Shown piece by piece: positions 1 through 11,425 of a DNA stretch of 64,000 nucleotides. The position numbers and the translations under genes are program-made. How positions within the stretch are numbered: position 1 is the stretch's first letter; each line of letters opens with the position of its first letter. The notes under the pieces are model-generated. The model saw only the letters and a program-made list of their open reading frames with translations. It was not told the origin of the DNA and did not search any database. This DNA comes from Fremontodendron californicum. Its lineage: Eukaryota; Streptophyta; Magnoliopsida; Malvales; Malvaceae. The DNA lies in NCBI GenBank assembly GCA_030761205.1, contig JAULJL010000015.1, positions 9,491,501 through 9,555,500 of the forward strand. Direction: 5' to 3'.

Positions 1-1775
1 GCTAACCTGGTTTAGAAATAATATAAGACTATGTTGTTTCGACTCTTCATTTTACTTGAAGTATTCGTGTCCGACATATTCAGACATGGGTATGGGATAT
101 GATCCTCAAGATCCTCCAAATACATGAAAAAGCTTCGAATAAATCAAACATACCCGCGTCAGACACCTACACCCGAATCCGAGTAACATAAATATAAGGA
201 ACATATTTCATAAACAGACAACTTAAATTTCAATTTAGATATTGACTTTAGAAACCTAAACTACCTCCATGAAAAGGGATAGTAGCTTTTCCAGGATCGA
301 AAAGACACCATAATAAGACAGTAGCTGGATAAAAAATTGCATTCCCACCCAAAAGAAAAAGGGGGGGGGGAAATCTGAACTATGACAGAAAATGATTATC
401 AGAACCAGGGAACATGAACTCTCAAAATTTTTTGGTTTGTCCAGGAACATGAACTTAGATCTTGAGCAATTCAATGGCTATCAAATTAAATTATATCTGA
501 TTCTGATCTTTTTTTTTTTTTTTTATGGTAACATAAACAATTCTTGTTATCTTGCTTTTAGGCTACAAAGTGTCACTGAGTATTAACTATAAGAATGTCA
601 GATTAAAATATTCTATCACTGGTGTGGTGCCTAAGATGGAAGGCTAATGGCTAATGCAAATTATCTCGTTGTTTGAAAATTTTCAAAAAGGTTGTAATAA
701 ACTATAAAAGAAAATTTTCAGAACACGGTCAGTCTGTACAAAAAAGTAATTGCTAATGCCTCCAAGAGATGAATTATAGTAAAATCAAACTCCATTGCAA
801 TAGAGAGAACTTAGATAAGACATCATCAACTGCAATAACTTGTGAGAGAATTTAGATAAGGTTTCTTATGTCTTTTTTCTTGATCTACAATGGAAAAAGA
901 AATCAAATATCAAGTAGAAAAATAACTTATTTTCATTAGTCATATTACTTGCTCGTATCCCAAAGATTTTAATTTTTACTGTTTTGACATGACATATAAT
1001 TATTAAATAAATTGAAAGGTGGGATTTATCAATTCATTCATAAATGAGATATTACAATCAAACCAATAAATATATGTCATATTTGGGAAAACAAATATTT
1101 GAGATAAAAGTGGATAGACGAATAAATTATATCTAGATTTTATCCAGATGAGGAAGTTTAAAGAGAAAAGAGTGATTCGAACTTTAAACTTGTCTCTATC
1201 TCTCCTAAAAAAAGTTGACAACCAATTATTATATACATGTAATCTCTCCAAGTTGGATGTCTGGAAGAGTAAGTAACCAATTGAACCAAAAGTAGACACA
1301 ATTTCTTGTTTTTTGTAAAGTTAAGAATTTAGATACGATCTTCAGGTAAGAGCTAATCTGAAATGTCTGCTACTACCCTTTTTCCCACTCACTCTCTCAG
1401 ATAAAGTGGTATCCTCAGCTTTACCATGAAATTCCAAATGAATGTGCTTCTTTTCTGTTACTGGTCCTCCCCCACCATCAAATTGGAACTGAAGATTCTA
1501 CAATACCAAAAATTACCAGCTGTGCACATATTCTTTGTGTGGGTTTAACAACGATGAAGATATTTGAACAATTAAGGCCTAGATTATGATAAATTATGCA
1601 GAAATTAAGGGTTTAGACAAGTGTTTTTTAAGGGTCAGGGTAAAGTGGCAGTTAACTTGGCATAGTCCATATTAATTTTCAAGGTAAGACGACAAAATCT
1701 ACAACATCATCCTTGAAAAAGGTAAACCATGGGCATGGGTTGAAAGGTGGGGTTAGAAAAAAAAAAAAAACAGAC

Positions 1776-4046
1776 CTGTTGCAGTGAAATCCGGGATCTT
1801 TGTCATTTTGACAAGTTCCCTTCCACTTTGATGGAATCGGTCCATACCCATCATCGCTGAAGCTTTTTGATTCAGGCCAGACACCTAGCATAATCCCATT
1901 GAGCATGCGTTAGGCTTAGAAAAGTCAAAATCCTTGGTGGTAAAATACAACCAAATATGGCTACATATTTCATTTGCCTGCTTTGTTGCAGTACTTTTTC
2001 AATCCTTATCCATATTGTTTAAGGGTTGCAAAGCATTTTCTACTTCACATTTTCGCTATAAATTGGATTATTTTTCCTCGATAGTAGTTCAAATATCACA
2101 GCTTTCTCGTGGCTCCTCCTATCACTGTCACCTTATGAGAGTAGCATTTCTAAATGAAACCCTCTGTTTTCTCTATCCTTACTAGTCCAAAATGGGATAA
2201 TTTGCTCGTATCGTATGTAAAAAAAATGTAAAAGTAATCCAATTTTTTTTTTTTTGGTAATAAGATAAGAGACGTTCCTCGAATTTTGTTTCGATTTAAT
2301 CAGTGATTAAAAAAATAAAATTAGAGCGGCTGATTGAATCGGTCAAATCGTGAATCGATAGTATGTCGATTCGATAAATTATTAGAATCGAATTTTTATC
2401 AAATCGATAAAGAACCGGTTCAACCGGTTAAAAATTGGTTTTATATGTATATTTTTTTTCAAAATTTTATTTGTAATTGATGATATTTAAACTTTTAACC
2501 TCTTAATATTATATTAAATATCATACTATTAAGTCAAAAGCATATTTTTCTTAATTATTAACTTTATTTAATATAACTTAATATTTAAATATTAAATAAA
2601 TAAAAATCTCTATCAAACCGATTCGTCCAACCGTTTGAATAAAAAATCGAAAATTTGATCGGTTCGACTTCTAATCTAATTTTTTAAACTTTGGATTTGA
2701 TCTTCTCTTCTCTTCGATTTTATTTATAGAATGCTCTCACAAAAATAGAATCTAACTTACAAGGAAAGGAAACACTTTTTTGTGAGTAAAGTAATCCAAT
2801 TCTTAAATACTCTTTTGAATGAGTTAGGTTAAGAATAAGAAAGCTGTCATGTGAATAAATAAGGAAAAAAAACTCTTATCAATGCAATAGCTACATTTGA
2901 CATTTCTAATATTGACGCATGGTTCAGGCACAAAAAAAAGGTCTAAAAAAGTCCATCAATTTATTGAGCCTTCGTCATGCATGAACGTGGGGATAGTCAA
3001 AAAATGCAGCAGGGGCACCGGTTTGGAGAACCAAAATCTATCAAATTAACTTTTAAGATTACCTTAAACCAAATTGTCATTTACATAATTATCATAAATT
3101 ACTACATTATTGAAAAGAAAACCTTTTTTTATTGCATGTTTAAGGTCAATTTGAGTTATATGGGGACGAAGTTAACTGAAAAAACAGACAAAACTGATTT
3201 GTCCAGAGCGAGCAAGAAAAGGAAGAAATGTTTATATTAAACGAGAAGCTGAAAGTGACTCACCGGTGTCAAGGTTTCCGATGATTGAATCTTCACCATA
3301 TCGGGCCTTGTTCCAGATTGAGTTCGATGGAACTACGCCGTTCTGCTCCAAGCCAAGGAATTCCCACGATCGCGTTGTGTATAGCTTTCTTCCCTTGTTC
3401 AGGAAAAGCGAAACTACTTCAGGATGCCCTGCATTGGATAAGATTTGACCCAGTTACCAGCAGTTCTGGAGAAAATTGAAAGGAAAAAAAAAGAAATAGT
3501 TATATATATGGTCTCACTTGCAATCTCAGCTGCTATTTCATCCTCTAAATTTGCAGCGAAACCATTGATGTGTCTTGTATAAGAGTAAAAGATAGCTTCT
3601 CGTGCATCATCGCGACTGTTTGAAACAAAAATTCAAGAAGTTAAATACGAGCTTCGAATATGTCATTCAACAAAACAGATGGGCAAGGGTCAAAACTCAA
3701 TCTACAAAGCTGAAAATCCTTTAACCTTCCCAAGAATGATCCAAGAAACTCGTAGTGTGATTCCGTGACGGCATCCAGATCAACCGACGCAGATTCGAGT
3801 CCATGTAAGTGTCCTCCCAAGTATACCACATATGACTACATCAACATACACGAAGATTTCTTCGTTTTTCAATTAATTATATAGGAACCACCATAAAGAA
3901 AGATCAAAGATACTTATTTATCTCGTTTTATATTAATTTTTTCAAGGGGGTGAAATGCTTACCTTTTTGGCGGAAAATGCGGGTCTTTGCAAAAGAGAGA
4001 AAACCATGAAAGAAACCAAGAACAGGGTAGGATTTGAAAGCCTCAT
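1776..4046 (-). CDS. Subtilisin-like serine protease (SBT5/AIR3-like), 5' part only
   Basis: Secreted subtilase of plant cell walls; only the N-terminal part is in the window. Exons (minus): 4046-3963, 3835-3726, 3615-3518, 3428-3264, 1884-1776; all phases join without a stop. Exon 1 encodes a signal peptide (MRLSNPTLFLVSFMVFSLLQ, then RPAFSAKK). Exons 2-3 encode the inhibitor I9 propeptide (SYVVYLGGHLHGLES, SHYEFLGSFLG, FYSYTRHINGFAANLEDEIA). Exon 4 has TTRSWEFLGLEQNGVV and the catalytic-Asp motif GNLDTG. Exon 5 continues GVWPESKSFSDDGYGPIPSK and ends at CNR. The His and Ser parts of the triad are not in the window: 1.7 kb of non-coding DNA follows to the left edge, so the gene either continues outside or is truncated. 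The exon 5 donor is GTCTG followed by a long T-run, which is weak. The family call is firm; the subgroup is inferred from memory of SBT5-type sequences. Confidence 0.85.
2321..2675. repeat. MITE-like inverted-repeat element in subtilase intron 4
   Basis: The left end reads TTAGAGCGGCTGATTGAATC and the right end, reversed, reads TTAGAAGTCGAACCGATCAA. Both continue into similar CGGTC/CGATCAAAT sequence, and the middle contains AACCGGTTCAACCGG. This is the organisation of short non-autonomous hAT-type elements. I see no convincing 8-bp target duplication, so the boundaries are approximate. Confidence 0.4.
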
Positions 4047-4106
4047 TGCTTTGCCTGCTACCTCTTTTAGTGCTTGTTCTGTTTCAGCTCTGTTTCACCC
4101 CTGTTT

Positions 4107-4115
4107 CTTTATATA
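4107..4115 (-). promoter_or_regulatory. TATA box of the subtilase gene
   Basis: On the minus strand the sequence reads CTATATAAAG about 60 bases upstream of the subtilase ATG at 4046. This fits a short 5' leader. No other element near it was recognised. Confidence 0.6.
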
Positions 4116-4116
4116 G

Positions 4117-6271
4117 TAACAGAGGAACAGGCATTTGGGACATATGACATTGTCTTCGAAATGATAAAAAAATACATATCTGATGTGAATTTTTACCATA
4201 ATGTAAACTTAATTCTGACTTTCTTAAGAAAAATGTGGGCCATTTGGACCTTGACAGTGAAATTTTCATGAATGAATATTTGAATTTGAAAGGGATATAA
4301 TTGCTAAAATTCAAGAAGATTGGAGGAATCTCAAGTGTTTTAACCTTTCCTATATCCAATCTGTTGGCTGAAGATAACATAATTGGACAATTATGAACTG
4401 ACACACAGCAAAATAAAAACTTCTTTTTTTTTTCTTTCTTTTTTTGGATGTGTGAGCATTGGTGATGGGAAGGGTGGCATTATATTTGGGGTCAGGAGGC
4501 CTCAAGTATGAGTCAGCTGGCCGTCCGTTGGGGCCACTTCTACACTCATCCTTGGATAAGATGCTTTTGTCTTAAGCATTTGCCTCGTTAGTTTTATGTT
4601 GATGTAAGAGTATATAAAAGCGGACTCCTCAATGAGCCATTTATCTTCTCTTGTCCTATAAACCCTACTTTTCCCATCTCAGAGTCTGAATCTCGAACCA
4701 ACATACAAGAGTTTTTTTATTAGTACCGATAGCTTGAAAATAAATGAAAAGATTACAGATGTTGAAATTCGAATATTAAATTTACTGGATGTCACTTTTT
4801 AAAAATAATTGCATAAACCAACTGAATTAATCACTAAATTCAAGACATCAAGGAACTCTAATTTCATAATAATGAAAAAGAAAACACTTGATTTTAAAAA
4901 ATTAGGGTACCAACAGACTTATAACTAGAAGCTAGAGGTCTAGAAGTAAGAAACGAAAGACATGGTTGGAGAGATTTATAAGTAACATAACTTGGTAGGT
5001 GAAACATGAGATTAGCATCGATTATCTGCTATTAGCATTGAGATTAATCTGAAAATGAAGGCCATTTTCTTTTGTAACACTTTTTCCCTTCCTCTTTTCT
5101 TTGCTTTGCTTTTTGGGTTTGTCGGGTGATTTCAAGTCAGTGCCTGAGGTTGGGTGAATGATTTTCATTCCTTCTCTGCCATTGGCTACTGTAGGCGAAA
5201 TATTGGGCCAAGTCGAAGGCGACTCTAATATTATGGCATCTGAAACTTCGGTAGCAAAACAAGGTGGTGGTTTTTGAACCCTGTGGCTCATAACTTCAGC
5301 TGGTTTATGAGATAACCAATTCGGCATATAAACATTGGGTTCAATGATAAATGTATATATTCTCTCTTTCAAATAAGTTGGATTTAAATTTACCTTTCGG
5401 TATTAGATTTAATAATTCTGTATATTACACGATTATACGACATGAACATAATATGAGAAAATAATTAAAACATTATACTAAAAATTAAAACGAATACAAT
5501 ACGAATATATGAATGTGTCAAAGTCTATATAACACGAAATATTAACGTGTTAAAATTTATATAAATATATAATAACTTAAACACGAGTATAACATAAAAA
5601 AATATCACGAATTAATACGACACCAATATATGAATTGCGAAATCATTTTCTCGATAGAAAAGAAAAATTCTGATAAAGTAAATTTGTTCACTGCAGGACA
5701 AGGAATTACAGGTCATATCTCAGTTCTTTTCTGGTCAGGATGTTCCTTCCAACTGATCCTGTAGTTCTTCTCTTATATGTTTCCAGGACAATGAAAATGG
5801 GAAAAAAAAATTATCTTATCCAAAAAAAAAAAATGGAATTTTTTTTTCTCCTTTTGTCTTTCCAAAACAGGGAGTTCGTATTATTCAATAGCCCAATTAA
5901 CCTTTTGTTTTGATTGAAGGGAATGGACAAGCAGGTTAGGGAATGGAGGCTGGAGAAAGAGTGATACTTTTTTAAAAAAATTTTTTTTTAATAGACATGA
6001 AAAAATTCAGAGTCCATTAAAATCAACCTTCGTATTTGTCTAAACCTTTTGAATTGATAAAGTTGAAACTTAAATATAATAAATGATTTTATTTTATTAG
6101 TTTAAATTTTTAGAATAATTGATCTATCTAATTTAAAATGATATCAAAATCTTCGAGTTCAAATTCTGATAATCGCTTTTCTCTTTTAATATTCTTTTAC
6201 CTAATGCCTTGTTACCATCGAGTTGTGCGTTACTATTTTAATCTTTCTTTATCTTGCACATTCCTTCTATA
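4117..6271. other. Intergenic region upstream of the subtilase
   Basis: Mostly AT-rich sequence. Around 4449-4703 there is a moderately GC-richer block with a TATATAAAAG box at about 4611, a TGTGAGCATTGG-like start and a CCAACA-like end. It could be a solo LTR, but I find no flanking duplication. At 5410-5640 there are ACACGA/CGTGT-type repeats related to those at 22970-23770. One ambiguous open frame at 5022-5372 is listed separately. Confidence 0.4.
5022..5372 (-). CDS. Unrecognised 116-codon open frame
   Basis: A 116-codon frame beginning MKERIYTFIIEPNVYMPNW, with a basic Lys-rich stretch (PKKQSKEKRKGK) near its end. I recognise no domain. The opposite strand has a competing short frame starting MKAIFFCNTFSLPLFFALLF, which looks like a signal peptide but meets a stop (TGA) after 24 codons. 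Either strand could be a decayed small gene, or both could be chance. Confidence 0.15.
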   Translation of the reverse strand: MKERIYTFIIEPNVYMPNWLSHKPAEVMSHRVQKPPPCFATEVSDAIILESPSTWPNISPTVANGREGMKIIHPTSGTDLKSPDKPKKQSKEKRKGKSVTKENGLHFQINLNANSR

Positions 6272-8029
6272 CTTAGTGTCATAACGGTTTTTTCGGACCG
6301 CTAAGACGAATTTTATGAAAACACAAAAAATGGAGTCGCCACCAATCTTTTTTGCTAGGTGTGATTGGCCACCTATTAAAACAGGTTTTAGTAAAATATT
6401 CTAAAATTAATTAAAACATTTTTGTAAAAACCAATTTCGAAGTCCGCGCTTTGAACCAGAGTAAAAACAAAATTGGGTTCGGGAGTCGGTTACGTACGGG
6501 GAAGGATTAGCACCCCCGCAACGCCCGTTTAGAAAACGGTACCACTTGATCACGTGTTATCTTAAATCTCGGTTTAATGGATTTAACATCGGTATTTAAA
6601 ACTAATTCTCTTTTCCTTTTATTTTATAAAAAAAACATGTTTATTATTTTTTGGATTTTCTTAAACTGTTTTTTATTTTTTTTTAAAAATCGAAAGTGAA
6701 CATAAATTTATTATCGAAAATACTCATTAAATATTCCCGACACTCTCGGTGGTATTTAACGAGATCTTCTCACCTTAAGACATCTTAGGAATCACAACCG
6801 TGATATCCTTCGAATTCCGTCGTCGGCAATTTACATCCATTTTTTATTTAAATGCGTATGATGCGGATATTTAAATATCGGATGCACACGACTTGGCACA
6901 TAATTATAAACTTAAACATGCAACTCATAATATTAAAAACACGTGCATGGCAAAATATCGAGCGCAATAAACATTCGCTCTTTATTCATTTTTTTTATTT
7001 TGATTATTTCCATTTTTTTTAAACGAAAACGAATTTTTGTATCGAGCATGTCGCCAAATATTCCCACCACTCGTGGTGATATTTAACGAAACTCTCTCAC
7101 CTCAAGATATCTTAGGAATCACTACCGTGACGTCCTTCGAATTCCGTCGTCGGTTATTCGCATTTATTAAAAGTCTTTTTTTTTAAAGTTAAATTAAAAT
7201 GCTTTTAATAATTATTTCCGAAATAAAAGAAATTATCTATGTAAGAATAATTCTCGAACCATTCCGATACTTTCGATAATGTTTCGATTATTATTCTTAC
7301 TCGGACCATTTCAAAGAACGATTGATACTCCGACCATCCCGAGAAAGAAATCCGCTTTTAGAAAATTTTATTTATCGAAAATAATTTTAAAAGACATGTA
7401 TTACAAGAATTATTATTTTAATATTTTAAAATTGAAACAGAATAATAAAAATATATCGAATGCCGGACGAAAATAAATAAATACAAATAGTAATGAAAAT
7501 AAATAAGAAAATTAAAATCATACCTGTCAAATGTCGAGAATCCGAAATTTAAAATGCCGGACTTTATCTTCACAAAACTCTTTGCTCGTACTCGACTACC
7601 TGAATAAAATCAAAAATAACAAAATCAAAATCGATAATCGTGAAAATTTTTTTGTTTATATTTTTTTCTTTTTTTAATTTTTAATTTTTGATTTTATTTT
7701 TTTGTATCATTATTTTTTTTTAATTTTTAATTTTTTTGATTTTTAATTTTTTATATTATTATTATTTTTTTTAAATTACTATTATTATTATTTTTTATTT
7801 TTTTTCTTTTCCTTCATTTTTTTTTCTTTCCTTTTCTTTTTCTTTCTTTTTTCTTTTTTTTTTTGGGCCCAAAACTCCTGGTTTTGGGCTGCTGGGCCCA
7901 AAATCAGGCTTGGCCTGCTGAGGCCAGGCCATTTGGGCCTGGTTCGGCGCGGACCGGATCCGGTTTGGGCCGGATCCGGTCCAGGCCTTCCTTTTTCTTT
8001 TTTTTTTATTTGGTGGCCCGAAACGGGTC

Positions 8030-8340
8030 GGGTGCGCGGACCCCGGGTCGACCTGCGGGTCCGCGCGCGGGTCCTGAGGACCCACTTTCAGGAACCAAAA
8101 CGGCGTCGTTTTGACGCCTGTTTTTTTTTTTTTTTTTTTTTGGGACCGGGTCGGGCGCGCGGACCCCGGATCGACCCGCGGGTCCACGCGCGGACCCTGA
8201 GCAAAACGGCGTCGTTTTGACGCCGAGGGTTTTTCTTTTAAAAATAAGCGGGTGACCCGCGCGGACCCCGGGTCGACCCGCGGGTCGACGCGCGGGTCAC
8301 CTCGACCCGCCCCCTAGAACGGTGCCGTTTTGGCACCGTA
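8030..8340. repeat. GC-rich palindromic promoter block inside the LTR
   Basis: Alternates GACCCCGGGTCGACC / CGCGGGTCGACGCGCGGGTC palindromes with three copies of a hairpin of the type GGCGTCGTTTTGACGCC (about 8102, 8207 and, diverged, 8321). It lies just upstream of the TATTTATA motif. The same block is in the right LTR at about 17740-18050. It may be a transcription-factor binding array, but that is inference from position only. Confidence 0.5.
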
Positions 8341-8346
8341 TTTATA
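8338..8346 (+). promoter_or_regulatory. Putative LTR TATA box
   Basis: TATTTATA at the boundary between the GC-rich palindromic block and a long CT-rich tract. This is where a U3/R boundary would be expected. The right LTR copy is at about 18050. Confidence 0.45.
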
Positions 8347-9056
8347 CCCCCAAACCCCTTTTTTTTCTTCATTTTTTCTTTTTTTTTCTTCTCTTCTCTC
8401 TCCTCTCTTTTCTCTCTCTGCAGAAACCAGAAAACCCTCCCAGAAACCCAGAATCCGACGGCCGGCCACCGCGCCGGCCGTCGTACGCCGTCGCCGGCCG
8501 CCGTCGAACGGCGGCCGGTTTTCTCCAAAACCTCACATCCGAGGGGTTTTCGACCCCCTCGTTACGGATCCGGGCTCCGTTTAGCCCGGATCCCCACCGA
8601 ATTTCGTAGATCTAGGTTTGACCCTTCGACTTTTTTTTTGGTTGCTGGATGTTTTTTTTTTTTGTATGGTTGCGTTTTTGTGTTGAAGAAGGGTTTGGGG
8701 AAGCCGATTGAAGGGGTCCGAATCTGGCTTTCGGACCCCGGATCCGGCCTTTTTGGTGAAGGAAAAAAAAAGAAGGGGAGGGGGCCGATCTGTTTTTTTT
8801 GCTTAGGGGAGGGAGTCCGAACCAGTGGGGGTTCGATTTGGGAGGGGTCTGAATCCGGGTGAGGGGCCTCCGAATCGGTGGATCTCCTCTTCCTCTTTTT
8901 TTTTTCTGTTCGGATTTGGGGGGGTTTTTTATTGGGGGTTGAGTGTGGGGGGCTTGGGTTGCGTGGAGGTGGCTGTGGCAGGGCAAGGGTCGGTGGTCAG
9001 GGGTAGGTTTAGGCGTGTGGCAGGGGGTTGTCAGGGTGATGGTGGCTGGTGGCAGG

Positions 9057-9137
9057 TTAGGGTTAGGTTGGGGCTAGGGTTTCTGGTTTAGGGTTAGGGT
9101 TTCTGGTTAGGGTTAGGGTTTCTGGTTAGGGTTAGGG
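9057..9137 (+). repeat. Telomere-like repeats within the LTR
   Basis: A run of TTAGGG / TTTAGGG units interrupted by TTTCTGG spacers (for example GGTTTAGGGTTAGGGTTTCT). The plant telomere unit is TTTAGGG. Because the block lies inside an LTR and is repeated at about 18768-18848, it is part of the retroelement and not a chromosome end. Confidence 0.7.
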
Positions 9138-9405
9138 GAAATGGGCCGGCTGGGCTGATGGGTTTGGGCCCACTGGTGGCCCAGTTTGGGGGTTGAGGGG
9201 TTGGGCCAGTTGGGCATTGGGCCTGGTGTTTACAGATTGGGCCTGCTGAATAGCAGGCCCGGTTCGTACTTGGTCCGGGTCGGATTCGAACCCGACCCGG
9301 ACGAAAATTGGTTATTACAGCTGCCCCTCTTTGCACATTGCTGAGAATCAGGAATAGGGCAAAGAAAGTATAACCAATTTTGTCCGGTTATTGAGATCTT
9401 TTTAG

Positions 9406-10443
9406 CGATGCTCTTATCATTTGGAAAATAAATTGCTCCTCTAATCAGAGGCTCTATCACTTGGAAAGATAAATTGCTCCTCTCATCAGAGGCTCCACAA
9501 CTTTGAAAATAAATTGCTCCTCTAATCAGAGGCTCCATCACTTGAAAAATAAATTGCTCCTCTAATGAGAGGCTCCACAACTTTGAAAATAAATTGCTCC
9601 TCTAATCAGAGGCTCTATCACTTGGAAAGATAAATTGCTCCTCTCATCAGAGGCTCCACAACTTTGAAAATAAATTGCTCCTCTAATCAGAGGCTCCATC
9701 ACTTGAAAAATAAATTGCTCCTCTAATGAGAGGCTCCACAACTTTGAAAATAAATTGCTCCTCTAATCAGAGGCTCTATCACTTGGAAAGATAAATTGCT
9801 CCTCTAATCAGAGACTCCACAACTTTGAAAATAAATTGCTCATCTAATCAGAGACTCTATCACTTGGAAAGATAAATTGCTTCTCTCATCAGAGGCTCCA
9901 CAACTTTGAAAATAAATTGCTCCTCTAATCAGAGGCTCTATCACTTGGAAAGATAAATTGCTCCTCTAATCAGAGGCTCCACAACTTTGAAAATAAATTG
10001 CTCCTCTAATCAGAGGCTCTATCACTTGGAAAGATAAATTGCTCCTCTAATCAGAGGCTCCACAACTTTGAAAATAAATTGCTCCTCTAATCAGAGGCTC
10101 TATCACTTGGAAAGATAAATTGCTCCTCTCATTAGAGGCTCCACAACTTTGAAAATAAATTGCTCCTCTAATCAGAGGCTCTATCACTTGGAAAGATAAA
10201 TTGCTCCTCTAATCAGAGGCTCCACAACTTTGAAAATAAATTGCCCCTCTAATCAGAGGCTCTATCACTTGGAAAGATAAATTGCTCCTCTAATCAGAGG
10301 CTCCACAACTTTGAAAATAAATTGCTCCTCTAATCAGAGGCTCTATCACTTGGAAAGATAAATTGCTCCTCTAATCAGAGGCTCCACAACTTTGAAAATA
10401 AATTGCTCCTCTAATCAGAGGCTCTATCACTTGGAAAGATAAA
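9406..10443 (+). repeat. Tandem array of about 25 hairpin repeats (40-41 bp units)
   Basis: Two alternating unit types, CTCTATCACTTGGAAAGATA and CTCCACAACTTTGAAAATAA, each followed by AATTGCTCCTCTAATCAGAGG. The last part is an inverted repeat (CCTCT-AATC-AGAGG). Variation in the loop (AATC, CATC, AATG) keeps the stem. The array starts 87 bp after the left LTR, where a packaging or leader region would be. Single units recur at about 11113-11215 and 11356-11425. Confidence 0.85.
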
Positions 10444-10659
10444 TGAACTTCGAATTTTTTTTTGACAATGAGTTTGAACACAACTTAGATCATCACCTCA
10501 CTTACTACCTTAGTCTTACGAAAGTGAAGACTCATTCTGGATATCCCCTCTCTTTCTTGTTTAGTTTTGAAATTCCTTGTCAGATTCTTCAGATATCGCC
10601 ACTCGACTAATCATATCGAGGCTCAACCTTTGAGTTGTTTGACTTCGCAAGAATTGAAA

Positions 10660-11345
10660 ATGGTACCCGGAGGTTTTGAAAAATGTCATTTTGAAAGATG
10701 CTACCCGGAGGTTTTTGGATACAGATACTTGGAGGTCTGAAAATGTTACTTCTTTGAAAGTGGTGCCCGGAGGTCTTATTCTAGACTTTGAGAATGATGC
10801 CCCGAGGTCTTGAAAACATGACTTTTCTTTGAAAATGGTGCCCGGAGGTCTTATCCGTGATTTTTGAGAATAGTGCCCGGAGGTCTTGAAACAGGTGCCC
10901 GGAGGACTTTAAAAATGTCTTTTCTTTGAAAATGGTGCCCGGAGGTCTTATCCATGCTTTTCGAGAATAGTGCCCGGAGGTCTTAGAATAGGTGCCCGAA
11001 GGTCTTCTTTCTTCCTAACTTTCCTTCTCTTTCGCTGTGCCCGGAGGTCTTGAAAATGTAACTCGGAGGTTTTAAAACGGATGCCCGGAGGTCTTCTTTT
11101 TTTTAATTTTCTATCACTTTGAAAATAAATTGCTCCTCTAATCAGAGGCTCCACAACTTTGGAAATAAATTGCTCCTCTCATCAGAGGCTCCACAACTTT
11201 GAAAATAAATTCTTTTCCTGTGCCCGGAGGTCTTGAAACAGTTGCCCGGAGGTCTTTAAAATAGATGCCCGGAGGTCTTCTTTTTTCTAATTTCCTTTTT
11301 CTTTTGCTGTGCCCGGAGGTCTTAAAACAGATGCCCGGAGGTCTT
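10660..11345 (+). repeat. Degenerate repeats of GTGCCCGGAGGTCTT
   Basis: About 19 copies of a 15-base core (GTGCCCGGAGGTCTT and close variants) at irregular spacing of roughly 20-45 bases, separated by TTTGAAAATG-type AT-rich linkers. Units of the neighbouring hairpin repeat are interspersed near the end. It is non-coding and part of the LARD interior. Confidence 0.75.
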
Positions 11346-11425
11346 TTTTTTTAATTTTCTATCACTTTGAAAATAAATTGCTCCTCTAATCAGAGGCTCC
11401 ACAACTTTGAAAATAAATTGCTCTT

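Larger units (their letters stand above)
6277..9319 (+). repeat. Left LTR (3043 bp) of the LARD-like element
   Basis: Starts TGTCATAACGGTTTTTTCGG and ends AAAATTGGTTATTACA. In order it holds an AT-rich 5' part, a T-rich tract (7620-7865), a GC-rich palindromic block (about 7930-8335), a TATA-like TATTTATA (8339), a pyrimidine-rich leader (8345-8422), more GC-rich sequence and telomere-like repeats (9057-9137). Open frames here are by-products of repeats and homopolymer tracts. The copy at 15988-19030 has the same length. Confidence 0.9.

Noticed and set aside
9057..9137. True telomere or chromosome end
   Set aside because: The tract is short, interrupted, and duplicated within both LTRs of one element.
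9278..9300. tRNA T-arm-like GGATTCGAACC in the LTR
   Set aside because: The surrounding sequence is a simple palindrome (GGGTCGG ... CCGACCC) with no other tRNA arms. The similar motif at 26005 is inside a MITE-like element.
7795..9336. Several 75-130 codon open frames on both strands in the LTR, and the same set at 17526-19053
   Set aside because: They consist of translated homopolymers and palindromic GC-rich repeats, overlap each other on both strands and occur in both LTRs. No protein family is recognisable.
9406..10443. CRISPR-like array of regularly spaced repeats
   Set aside because: The whole unit is repeated, including what would be spacers, in two alternating types. It is inside a plant LTR element and no cas-like gene exists.
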